From the NCBI GenBank assembly GCA_011391275.1, contig JAABQW010000011.1, positions 1 through 36,697 of the forward strand: DNA of 36,697 nucleotides, read 5' to 3'. Source of the DNA: Betaproteobacteria bacterium (GTDB lineage Bacteria > Pseudomonadota > Gammaproteobacteria > Burkholderiales > Usitatibacteraceae). Shown in pieces: positions 1 to 6,831 of the stretch (position 1 is the stretch's first letter; each line of letters begins with the position of its first letter). A program made the position numbers and the translations under genes. The notes under the pieces were generated by a model that was given only the letters and a program-made list of their open reading frames with translations, had not been told where the DNA came from and did not search any database.

Positions 1-1
1 G

Positions 2-916
2 ACCCAGGCGGGCGGTCCGCGCCTGGCCGGCGTGGCGCTCGTCGTCTTCTCCGCGATCGCCTTCTCCGCGAAGGCGATCATGATCAAGCTCGCATACCGC
101 CACGGCACCGACGCCGTCACGCTGCTCGCGCTGCGCATGGCCATGGCCGCCCCGTTCTTCGCCGCGATCGCCTGGTGGACGGGCCGGGGCGGGGTGACGG
201 CGGGCCTCGCGGCGGCCGACTGGCGGGCCATCGCGTTCCTGGGCGTCGTGGGCTATTACCTCGCCAGCCTCTTCGACTTCCTGGGACTGCAGTACATCAC
301 CGCGGCCCTCGAGCGGCTGGTGCTGTTCCTGTACCCCACGTTCGTGGTGCTGATCTCCGCCGCGCTGTACGGGCGCGTCATCACCGGCCGCGACGTGGCG
401 GCGCTGGCCCTGTCGTATACGGGCATCGCCCTGGTCTTCGCCAACGACCTCGCCACGCGCCAGGAGAACGTCCTGCTGGGCGCCTTCTGGGTCGCGCTCT
501 CGGCGCTCGCCTACGCGGTCTACCTCATCGGCAACGGGCGCATGGTGCGCAAGATGGGCAGCGTCCTGTTCGCGAGCCTGGCCTCCATCGTCTCGTGCGC
601 CGCGGTGCTGGCGCACTTCTTCGTGGTTCGCGACGCGGCGCTCCTCCTGTCGCAGCCGGCGCCCGTCTACGGCCTCGTGCTCCTCATGGCCATCGTCTCG
701 ACCGTGCTGCCTGTCATCCTCATGTCCGTGGGCATCCGGCTCATCGGCTCGAGCCACGCGTCGATGCTCGGCACGGTGGGACCGGTGGCCACCATCTTCC
801 TGGGCTTCGCCTTCCTCGACGAGCCGATCACCGCCATCCAGCTGGCCGGCGCGGCGCTCGTCATGACCGGCGTCGTCGCCATCTCCCTTTCCAGGGCGCC
901 GGGCAGGGCGGATTAG
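2..916 (+). CDS. EamA/DMT-superfamily permease (5' end outside window)
   Basis: The frame is open from the first bases of the window, so the start codon probably lies upstream; a GTG at 32 is only the first in-window candidate. The visible ~304 residues are almost entirely hydrophobic helices, about nine to ten, arranged as the two tandem EamA halves typical of drug/metabolite transporters. The second half ends with the usual pattern of a small-residue helix (SSHASMLGTVGPV), a LDEPIT loop and a last helix, followed by a short charged tail (SRAPGRAD). It would be an inner-membrane permease for a small metabolite; substrate cannot be read from sequence. It is followed after 190 bp by mdh in the same direction, but that gap holds a promoter candidate, so the two are probably transcribed separately. 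Confidence is high for the family and low for function. Confidence 0.85.
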   Translation, partial: TQAGGPRLAGVALVVFSAIAFSAKAIMIKLAYRHGTDAVTLLALRMAMAAPFFAAIAWWTGRGGVTAGLAAADWRAIAFLGVVGYYLASLFDFLGLQYITAALERLVLFLYPTFVVLISAALYGRVITGRDVAALALSYTGIALVFANDLATRQENVLLGAFWVALSALAYAVYLIGNGRMVRKMGSVLFASLASIVSCAAVLAHFFVVRDAALLLSQPAPVYGLVLLMAIVSTVLPVILMSVGIRLIGSSHASMLGTVGPVATIFLGFAFLDEPITAIQLAGAALVMTGVVAISLSRAPGRAD

Positions 917-1013
917 CGGCTGTTTCCCGTCGGGAGGCCGCTGCCGGGCGGCGCGCGCCACCGGAAGTTGACTTGGCTCAAACCCGGCCGGATTCCGCAT
1001 TGCTGCGCTGCGA

Positions 1014-1019
1014 TATACT
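1014..1019 (+). promoter_or_regulatory. Candidate -10 element of the mdh promoter
   Basis: TATACT lies 88 bp before the mdh start codon inside the 190-bp gap after the EamA gene. The matching -35 is weak. A good TTGACT at 968-973 is too distant (40 bp) to be its partner, so that element may be an activator site rather than a -35: TTGAC-N4-CTCAA (968-981) partly resembles an FNR/CRP-type dyad. The -10 is seen directly; its use is inference. Confidence 0.4.
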
Positions 1020-1106
1020 TTCGCGGGGCCGTTGGACTTTCGTCGTATCGTCGATGGACTCCGCGGCTGCCCCCGATTTCCCAACGAGAAGACCCCAGGA
1101 GACCCC

Positions 1107-2093
1107 ATGAAGAAGCCCATGCGAGTTGCCGTCACCGGCGCTGCCGGCCAGATCGGCTACGCCCTGCTGTTCCGGATCGCCAGCGGCGAAATGCTCGGCA
1201 AGGACCAGCCGGTGATCCTGCAACTGCTCGAGATCCCCGACGAGAAGGCGCAGAAGGCGCTCAAGGGCGTGATGATGGAAGTGGACGACTGCGCCTTCCC
1301 GCTCCTGCAGGGAATGACCGCGGCATCCGACGCCAGGGTCGCGTTCAAGGATGCCGACGTGGCGATCCTCGTGGGTGCCCGCCCGCGCGGCCCGGGCATG
1401 GAGCGCAAGGACCTCCTCGAGGCCAACGGCGCCATCTTCACGGTGCAGGGCAGGGCGCTGGACGAGGGCGCCTCCCGCTCCGTCAAGGTGCTGGTGGTGG
1501 GCAACCCCGCCAACACGAACGCCTACATCGCCCAGCAGAGCGCGAAGAGCCTCTCGCCCGCCTGCTTCACCTCGATGATGCGCCTGGACCACAACCGGGC
1601 CGCCTCGCAGCTCGCGGCGAGGATCGCCAAGCCCGTCGATTCCCTGGAGAAGATCGTCGTGTGGGGCAACCACTCGCCCACGATGTACCCCGACTACCGC
1701 TTCGCCACCTCCGGCGGCCAGTCCGTGAAGGCGCTGGTGAACGACGAGTCCTGGTACAAGGACACCTTCATCCCCCTGGTGGGCAAGCGGGGCGCGGCCA
1801 TCATCGAGGCGCGCGGGCTTTCCTCCGCCGCCTCCGCCGCCAACGCCGCCATCGACCACGTCCGCGACTGGGCGCTGGGCTCCAACGGCAAGTGGGTCAC
1901 GATGGGCGTGGTCTCCGACGGCTCCTACGGTATCCCGGAAGGCGTCATGTACGGCTTCCCCTGCACGACGGCCGACGGCCGGTACCAGATCGTGAAGGGG
2001 CTCGAGGTCGACGAGTTCTCGCGGCAGCGTATGGACAAGACGCTCGCCGAGCTGGAAGAGGAGCGCGCCGGCGTGAAGCACCTGCTGGGCTGA
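1107..2093 (+). CDS. mdh: Malate dehydrogenase
   Basis: Interconverts malate and oxaloacetate with NAD in the cytosolic TCA cycle. The 328-residue length fits the 'cytosolic-type' MDH found in beta-proteobacteria. The Rossmann glycine motif GAAGQIG is at residues 11-17; the mobile active-site loop with substrate-binding arginines, RPRGPGMER, is at 92-100; the cofactor motif GNPANTN is at 132-138; MMRLDHNR at 157-164 carries the aspartate of the proton relay; the catalytic histidine is H189 in [10 protein letters not shown]. The start ATG at 1107 is preceded by AGGAG at 5-nt spacing; an in-frame upstream start at 1032 lacks such a site and would add residues unlike the family. It is monocistronic, bounded downstream by a strong hairpin. 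It supplies the oxaloacetate used by the gltA and prpC products encoded further along the window. Confidence 0.97.
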   Translation: MKKPMRVAVTGAAGQIGYALLFRIASGEMLGKDQPVILQLLEIPDEKAQKALKGVMMEVDDCAFPLLQGMTAASDARVAFKDADVAILVGARPRGPGMERKDLLEANGAIFTVQGRALDEGASRSVKVLVVGNPANTNAYIAQQSAKSLSPACFTSMMRLDHNRAASQLAARIAKPVDSLEKIVVWGNHSPTMYPDYRFATSGGQSVKALVNDESWYKDTFIPLVGKRGAAIIEARGLSSAASAANAAIDHVRDWALGSNGKWVTMGVVSDGSYGIPEGVMYGFPCTTADGRYQIVKGLEVDEFSRQRMDKTLAELEEERAGVKHLLG

Positions 2094-2126
2094 AGCGCGG
2101 CCGGGCCCTCGCGGCCCGGGGCACCA

Positions 2127-2162
2127 AAGAAAACGGGGCGGCCACGGCCGCCCCGTTTTCTT
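2127..2162. terminator. Bidirectional rho-independent terminator between convergent genes
   Basis: A perfect inverted repeat of about 17 bp (AAGAAAACGGGGCGGCC and its complement, with a 2-nt centre that opens to a small loop) has A-rich and T-rich outer arms, so it can end transcription from mdh on the left and from the convergent repeat-protein gene on the right. A second, shorter hairpin (CCGGGCC/GGCCCGG, 2101-2119) sits just before it. Confidence 0.85.
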
Positions 2163-2189
2163 GCGCGCAACCGCGCGCGCAAAGGGCGC

Positions 2190-2585
2190 TCAGCAGCCGC
2201 CCTTCTTCTTCTTGGCTTCGGTCTTGGCGGGAGCGGCGGCCTTGTCTTCGGCCTTCTTCACTTCGGCCGCGGCGGGGGCGGCGGCCTTGTCGCCGGCCTT
2301 CTTCACTTCGGCCTTGGCGGGGGCGGCGGCCTTGTCGCCAGCCTTCTTCATTTCGGTCTTGGCGGGGGCGGCGGCCTTGTCGCCGGCCTTCTTCATTTCG
2401 GTCTTGGCGGGGGCGGCGGCCTTGCCTTCGGCCTTCTTCATTTCGGCCTTGGCGGGGGCGGCGGCCTTGTCTTCGGCCTTCTTCACTTCGGCCTTGGCGG
2501 GGGCGGCCTTGTCCTGCGCGAGAACGGCGGGGGCCTGGGACATCACGAAAGCCCCGGCGATCAGGGCGGAAAGCAGCTTCTTCAT
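2190..2585 (-). CDS. Secreted Lys/Ala/Pro 15-residue-repeat protein
   Basis: This 131-residue protein has a clear Sec signal peptide (MKKLLSALIAGAFVMS..., likely cut after AVLA near residue 23). About seven tandem copies of a 15-residue unit follow, consensus DKAAAPAKxEMKKAG, and the tail is KKKKGGC. The mature protein should be periplasmic, very basic, rich in K, A, P and E, and probably extended or helical. The closing Gly-Gly-Cys leaves a single cysteine at the extreme C-terminus. Composition recalls acid-shock (Asr-like) and other KAAPAK-type low-complexity proteins, but that is a superficial likeness and no function is claimed. The ATG follows a GGAG about 11 nt upstream. It is separated from the upstream outer-membrane protein gene by a terminator, so it has its own promoter; a weak TAGAAT -10 is at 2649-2654 on the complement. 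Confidence 0.8.
   Translation of the reverse strand: MKKLLSALIAGAFVMSQAPAVLAQDKAAPAKAEVKKAEDKAAAPAKAEMKKAEGKAAAPAKTEMKKAGDKAAAPAKTEMKKAGDKAAAPAKAEVKKAGDKAAAPAAAEVKKAEDKAAAPAKTEAKKKKGGC
2221..2510 (-). repeat. 45-bp tandem repeat inside the repeat-protein gene
   Basis: Six full 45-bp units begin at 2221, 2266, 2311, 2356, 2401 and 2446, followed by a shortened seventh that lacks one codon. Units differ mainly at the codons giving D/G, E/G, T/A and M/V. Units 4 and 5 are nearly identical at DNA level, pointing to recent unit duplication by slippage or recombination. Confidence 0.9.
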
Positions 2586-2658
2586 TTTTTAATTCTCCGG
2601 ATTCATGGATAGTGGGGTTGGGCGCGACAAGGTTTTCGCGCGGCGCGTATTCTAAACG

Positions 2659-2689
2659 AAAGGGGGCCCCCGATACAGGGGCCCCCTTT
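2659..2689 (-). terminator. Rho-independent terminator of the FadL-type gene/operon
   Basis: A 12-bp perfect stem (AAAGGGGGCCCC / GGGGCCCCCTTT) with a 7-nt loop lies 15 bp beyond the stop of the outer-membrane protein gene. In the complement it ends in CTTTCGTTT, a modest U-tract. It closes the psr-like operon. Confidence 0.8.
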
Positions 2690-2704
2690 GCCGCGTGCGG
2701 CAGC

Positions 2705-4033
2705 CTAGAACCGGCTGGTGTAGCCGATCCCGACGGTGTACTCCTTGAGCTGGATCTTCTCGGTCGTGGTGGGCGGGGCCCCGAACGGCACGAAGAGGCT
2801 CGTGCCGGTAACCTCGTTGTTGGCCGCATAGAGGCCGTAGAGGGTGACCTCCGCGGTCGCGTCGAGACGCCAGGTGGCGCCGACCGTGTAGTGGTCCGTG
2901 ACGACGCCGGGCGCCAGGATGTTGAAGGTCACGTCGGCCGACTGGACGGGATTCTCGCTGCGGTTGTAGCCCGCCCGCAGCGTGAGCTTCGGGTCGACGG
3001 CGTACTCGACGCCGAATTTCCAGACGTCGATGTCCTTCCAGCCGAAGCCGGGCCCGTTGGCGCCGCCCATGCACGAGGAAGGGTCGCCGCCCATGCAGTT
3101 GAGGAGGAGGGCGCTCGGGTTGGAAACCGACCGGGCGTCCGTGTAGTTGATGCGCTCCCAGTCGAACGCCACCAGCCACTTGTCGGTCGGCCGGAAGGCC
3201 ACGCCCGCCGTGAAGTTCGAGGGGATGTCGAATGCTCCCTGCTCCGCGTAGAGGCCCTTGTAGTAGTCGAACTCGTCCATCGACATACGGCTCGCCCACG
3301 CCAGGCCGACCGAGAACCGGTCGAAGGTGCCGTGGTAGCCCACGCGCACGCCGTAGCCCGTGGAGCTCGCATAACCGCGGTTGGTCACGTCGCCCGGGCT
3401 GCTGGAGAGCATCGGGTTGTCGAAGGCCTGCAGGCCCTGGGCGCGGAAGCGCTGGTAGGCCAGGGTCGGCGCCACGCCCACGGAGTGCGAAGGCGCGAAC
3501 TTCCAGGCGGCGTAGGGCGCCACCAGCAGCTGCATCAGGTCCACGCCGAGGCGGCCGTTGCCGCACAGAAGGTTGTACGGGCCTGGGGTCGGGTTGAACG
3601 CGGCGCAGGCGCTCATTGCCGGGATCTGCTCGCCCGTGAAGTCGGTGTTCATTCCGCCGTTGCCGACGACGGACAAGCCCACGGCCAGGTCGGGGCGCGC
3701 CATGTAGTTGATGCCGAACTCCGGGATCGCGAAGCTGAGGCTGTCGCTCGACACGGCGCCGTCGATCCCCGCCGGTCCCGAACCCGTGCGCTCCGCCTCG
3801 CGCCGCGGCATGAAGATCTGCACGCCCGCCTGCCACGCGTTGCCGACCGAGGTCATGGCCGCGGGGTTGCCGGCGCCTCCGAACGGCTCGTTGGCGACGG
3901 CGACGGTCGCGCCCCCCATGCCCAGGGACTTGAGCCCGTAGGCGTGGGAGAAGTAGCCGTCGGTCGCGAGGGCGGCCGTCGGAACGGCCAACCCTGCCAG
4001 AGCGAGGGCCCGGAACAGGCGGGTGGTCTGCAT
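2705..4033 (-). CDS. FadL/OmpP1/TodX-family outer-membrane transporter
   Basis: Predicted 442-residue beta-barrel for hydrophobic substrates. A signal peptide (MQTTRLFRALALAGLAVPTAALA) is followed by the family's N-terminal hatch pattern, TDGYFSHAYGLKSLGMGGA then NPAAM, and by alternating amphipathic strands. The chain ends in the outer-membrane sorting residue F (YTSRF). Four Cys (CAAF, LLCG, NCMGG, SCMGG) sit in regions likely to be extracellular loops and could form disulfides. The chosen ATG at 4033 has AAGGA about 10 nt upstream and opens directly into the signal peptide; a longer in-frame reading would read through the YeeE-type gene region and is rejected. It lies 35 bp behind the second YeeE/YedE gene on the same strand with no terminator between, so it is probably the last gene of the molybdoenzyme operon. 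That placement is unusual for a FadL protein and suggests a hydrophobic sulfur or related substrate (inference). Confidence 0.88.
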   Translation of the reverse strand: MQTTRLFRALALAGLAVPTAALATDGYFSHAYGLKSLGMGGATVAVANEPFGGAGNPAAMTSVGNAWQAGVQIFMPRREAERTGSGPAGIDGAVSSDSLSFAIPEFGINYMARPDLAVGLSVVGNGGMNTDFTGEQIPAMSACAAFNPTPGPYNLLCGNGRLGVDLMQLLVAPYAAWKFAPSHSVGVAPTLAYQRFRAQGLQAFDNPMLSSSPGDVTNRGYASSTGYGVRVGYHGTFDRFSVGLAWASRMSMDEFDYYKGLYAEQGAFDIPSNFTAGVAFRPTDKWLVAFDWERINYTDARSVSNPSALLLNCMGGDPSSCMGGANGPGFGWKDIDVWKFGVEYAVDPKLTLRAGYNRSENPVQSADVTFNILAPGVVTDHYTVGATWRLDATAEVTLYGLYAANNEVTGTSLFVPFGAPPTTTEKIQLKEYTVGIGYTSRF

Positions 4034-4068
4034 TTTCTTGTTGTCCTTTGCGTGGAGTGGGGGGTGAG

Positions 4069-4659
4069 TCAGGGGCGAAGCCCCGCGAACTTCTTCTCGG
4101 CGAGCGACATGCCCCAGCCGGCGAGCGCGAGGAAGCCGATGAAGAGGAGCACGAACCAGCCCATCGGGATTCCCGTGAGGCTGGAGAGCGTCACGTCCGG
4201 CGTGGCGGAGGCGGCGAGCCACGTGTCGAAACCGGAGAGGAACTCGGCGTAGGCGTAGGAGCCGATGAAGATGCCCGCGATGAACACCCACCCGTCGATC
4301 TTCCCGGTCGCGGCCGCGGCCAGCGACGTGCCGGGGCAGTAGCCGCCGACGATGAAGCCGACGCCGAAGACGATGCCGCCGATGATCGCGGCGGGGTAGT
4401 TGGACGGCTCGATGTAGAGCTCCGCGAGATCCAGCGCCCCGGCGGAGGACAGGATGAAGATCCCGACCATCGCGGTGACGATCGCGGTGAACATCACCTT
4501 CACCACCGCCATGTCGTAGAAGTAGAAGACGGCCGCGAGCTTGCGCGTGCTGCCGAAGCCGGCCTTCTCCAGGAAGAAGCCGAATCCCAGGCCGATCACG
4601 AGCGCCAGGCCGAGGGTCGTGGCCTGGGTGAGTTCCATCGTCGAGGACAGGGGAAACAT
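4069..4659 (-). CDS. YeeE/YedE-family sulfur-transport membrane protein (second of pair)
   Basis: 196-residue polytopic inner-membrane protein of the YeeE/YedE (DUF395, sulphur transport) family. It shows EKAGFGS at residues 31-37 and the hallmark cysteine motif GGYCPGTS (C108). In TsuA-type members such cysteines relay thiosulfate through the membrane; that is family knowledge. Two gene products side by side, this one with GYCPG and its neighbour with RGCTSG, together resemble one full-length, two-half transporter split in two. Its ATG overlaps the neighbour's stop codon in a TGATG arrangement, implying translational coupling; GGAG lies 8 nt upstream. An alternative start at M8 is possible. 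Substrate is likely a reduced sulfur species, judged from the family and the adjacent Psr-like genes. Confidence 0.87.
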   Translation of the reverse strand: MFPLSSTMELTQATTLGLALVIGLGFGFFLEKAGFGSTRKLAAVFYFYDMAVVKVMFTAIVTAMVGIFILSSAGALDLAELYIEPSNYPAAIIGGIVFGVGFIVGGYCPGTSLAAAATGKIDGWVFIAGIFIGSYAYAEFLSGFDTWLAASATPDVTLSSLTGIPMGWFVLLFIGFLALAGWGMSLAEKKFAGLRP

Positions 4660-5219
4660 CAGAGCCACTCCTTTCTGGCGAAGAGCCACGCCACGGCGTA
4701 ACCCGCGACGAAGACGGCGCCCATGAACACGAGGCTGCCCGCGTTGAGGACCGCGGCCCCGGTGAGGGCCTGGCCGCTGGTGCAGCCGCGGGCGATCTTG
4801 GCGCCCACGCCGGCGATGATGCCGCCGACGAGCGCGAGCACGAGGCGCTGGTTGTCGGTGATGCTCGGCCCGCGCTCGATGGTGAGCGAGGTGCGCCCGG
4901 CCATGTAGCCCGAGACCGCGGCGCCGATGAAGGAGCCGATGAGGAGCCAGACGAGCCACGCGGTGGCGGGCGACCCGCTCTCGAGGTAACGCGCATGGAC
5001 GGCGCTCGCCTGCGCGTTCTCCGGGGAGACGAGGTTCGCGAGCCAGGCGGCGACCGACGAGAAGGCGCCGGTGGCTCCGAGCCCTCGCCCGGCGATGAGA
5101 TAGGCGGCGAGGAGCACCAGGCCCAGGCCGAAGCCGGCCAGGTACGGGTTCCAGTAGGGCGCGGGGACGCGTTTCGTCGCGGTCCCGGCCGGTGCGCTTG
5201 TTGCGGTGATCGAGCTCAT
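4659..5219 (-). CDS. YeeE/YedE-family sulfur-transport membrane protein (first of pair)
   Basis: 186-residue membrane protein of the YeeE/YedE family. A polar N-terminus (about 23 residues) leads into a first hydrophobic segment; a second cluster near residues 88-106 and a third at 125-140 precede the signature ARGCTSGQALTG with conserved C146. A final helix ends in the basic tail RKEWL. The ATG at 5219 has a strong AAAGGAG site at 5-nt spacing. It lies 13 bp after the NrfD-type gene and overlaps the next YeeE/YedE gene by one base. The pair probably works as a heteromeric channel moving thiosulfate-like sulfur across the inner membrane, delivering either the substrate or the product of the linked periplasmic molybdoenzyme (inference). 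Confidence 0.87.
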   Translation of the reverse strand: MSSITATSAPAGTATKRVPAPYWNPYLAGFGLGLVLLAAYLIAGRGLGATGAFSSVAAWLANLVSPENAQASAVHARYLESGSPATAWLVWLLIGSFIGAAVSGYMAGRTSLTIERGPSITDNQRLVLALVGGIIAGVGAKIARGCTSGQALTGAAVLNAGSLVFMGAVFVAGYAVAWLFARKEWL

Positions 5220-5232
5220 GGGTTCTCCTTTC

Positions 5233-6279
5233 CTACATGCCGGTTGCGGCGATCATGTGGCTGGCCTGGCCCGCGCCCACCATCACCCAGCGCAGCGCGA
5301 AGCCGCCGGCGAGGACGAGGAGGGCGGGAATGACGGTGTGCGGGATGCGGTGCCCCAGTTCGAGCGCCTGCAGGACGAGCGGCACGAGGATGCCGGCCAC
5401 GATCACGCCCCACCAGAAGACCGTCGCGTACTTGCCCGAGGTGAGCAGGTCGATCGCGGCCACGTGCGAGGCGGAGCTCGAGGCGAGGCCGATGAAGAGC
5501 AGCCCGATCAGCACGAGCTCGATCGCCAGGAAGGCGAGGTCGGCCCTGACGAGCGACACCGCGGTCCTCGGCTCGGGGGGAGTGGCGCCCAGCGGCTGGA
5601 CGAGCATCGCGAGCGCGCCGCCGAGGAAGCTGCGGGGTGCGGGATGGCCGGGCACCAGGCTCGAGACGAGGTGCACCATCGCCGCCGCCGCCGACAGCCC
5701 GGAGACGAGGAACAGGGGGCCGAGGATGGCGCTGTTCCAGAGCGGGCGCGCCACCATCGTCGACAGGAGTATCCCCGTGTAGATCCCGAGGCCGATGCCG
5801 AGCAGGACGTTGAGCCAGGCGAGCGCCCTGACGAGGCCGGGACGCGCGAGGATCGCTTCCGACCAGCCGCGCAGCGCGGGCACGCGATCGCCCAGCCATG
5901 GCCACGCTTCCGGCAGGCGGATGAGCGCCGACAGGATGAGGACGGGGAACACGAGGATCAGCACCCACGAGCCCCACGACATCGGCGACGTCGGCTCGAA
6001 CGCCATGTACACGCGGTACACGTAGAGCTTGTGCGCGAGGTCGAGGAAGAGCGCGCCCATGCCGAGGTTGAGCATGACGAAGCCCAGGACGGGCGTCTGC
6101 ACGCTGAAGAATCCCTCGGGGCGCTCGCCCTTGAGGATGCGCAGCATGTTCAGGCCGCCGAGCACCATCATGCCGGCGATCATGCCGCCGAGGAAAAGGT
6201 AGACCGGGATCTCCCAGCTCCAGACCGAGAGCACCGGGTCCACGAGGGGATTGTGGCGGGTGGTGGTGATTTCGAACAT
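5233..6279 (-). CDS. NrfD/PsrC-family quinone-reactive membrane subunit
   Basis: 348-residue integral membrane protein with about eight to nine helices, of the NrfD/PsrC type that anchors periplasmic molybdoenzyme-ferredoxin pairs and exchanges electrons with the quinone pool. The N-terminus (ITTTRHNPLVDPVLSVWSWEIPVYLFLGG...) is the usual short periplasmic lead and first helix with the conserved W-E-I-P-x-Y-x-F-x-G-G pattern; LDLAHKLYVYRVYMAFEPTSPMSWGSW is the typical second-helix and loop signature (acidic residue, His and MSWG). It is the third gene of the operon, 11 bp after the ferredoxin subunit gene. No strong Shine-Dalgarno is seen before the ATG at 6279, so coupling to the upstream gene is likely. 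It carries no heme ligand signature of cytochrome b type, consistent with NrfD proteins. Confidence 0.9.
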   Translation of the reverse strand: MFEITTTRHNPLVDPVLSVWSWEIPVYLFLGGMIAGMMVLGGLNMLRILKGERPEGFFSVQTPVLGFVMLNLGMGALFLDLAHKLYVYRVYMAFEPTSPMSWGSWVLILVFPVLILSALIRLPEAWPWLGDRVPALRGWSEAILARPGLVRALAWLNVLLGIGLGIYTGILLSTMVARPLWNSAILGPLFLVSGLSAAAAMVHLVSSLVPGHPAPRSFLGGALAMLVQPLGATPPEPRTAVSLVRADLAFLAIELVLIGLLFIGLASSSASHVAAIDLLTSGKYATVFWWGVIVAGILVPLVLQALELGHRIPHTVIPALLVLAGGFALRWVMVGAGQASHMIAATGM

Positions 6280-6290
6280 GGTGGCGGGCC

Positions 6291-6830
6291 TCAGGACAGG
6301 TAGAACACGCGGGGCTTCGTGCCGGCTTCCGGCAGCAGCGTGCGGTGCTTGCGGGAGTTGAGGAGCTGGCTCACGGCGCTCTTCGGGTCGTCGAGGTCGC
6401 CGAAGACCATGCAGTGCGTCGGGCATACCGAGACGCAGGCCGGGTCCTTGCCCTCCTTCACGCGGTGCAGGCAGAAGGTGCACTTGTCGGTGTAGCCCTT
6501 CGGGTGCACGAAGCGCGCGCCGTACGGGCAGGCCGAGATGCACGCCTTGCAGCCGATGCACGCGTTCGCCGTCACCTGGACGGTCTTGCCGAAGTCCTCC
6601 ACGTGGCTGGCACCTGTCGGGCAGCAGGTCACGCAGGGCGGGTTGTCGCAGTGGTTGCAGCGCTCGGAGCGGATCTCGAGCGACAGGGTGGGGAACTCCC
6701 CGCGCGTCTCGGTCACGATCCAGTCGCGGCAGAAGCCCTGCGGAACGTCGTTCTCCGTCTGGCAGGCGACCACGCAATCCATGCACCCCACGCACTTCAG
6801 GGTGTCGATGACCATTCCGAAGCGTGGCAT
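6291..6830 (-). CDS. Four-cluster 4Fe-4S ferredoxin subunit (PsrB/PhsB type)
   Basis: 179-residue electron-transfer subunit. Sixteen cysteines fall into four groups: C13/C16/C19/C23, C58/C61/C66/C70, C91/C94/C97/C101 and C117/C120/C132/C136, the standard DMSO-reductase-family beta-subunit layout for four [4Fe-4S] clusters passing electrons between the molybdenum subunit and the membrane anchor. There is no signal peptide, as expected for a protein that hitchhikes through the Tat system with its partner. The start follows AGGAGG, and its ATG lies one base after the stop of the catalytic-subunit gene (TGAGATG), so the two are translationally coupled. The family does not define the substrate: PsrB, PhsB, NrfC and DmsB all look alike at this level. 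Confidence 0.94.
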   Translation of the reverse strand: MPRFGMVIDTLKCVGCMDCVVACQTENDVPQGFCRDWIVTETRGEFPTLSLEIRSERCNHCDNPPCVTCCPTGASHVEDFGKTVQVTANACIGCKACISACPYGARFVHPKGYTDKCTFCLHRVKEGKDPACVSVCPTHCMVFGDLDDPKSAVSQLLNSRKHRTLLPEAGTKPRVFYLS

Positions 6831-6831
6831 C

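Noticed and set aside
968-4252. A 1094-codon plus-strand frame across mdh and the repeat and FadL genes
   Set aside because: It crosses two terminators, runs out of frame with mdh and antisense to two secreted proteins, and its repeats are translations of the 45-bp repeat in another frame.
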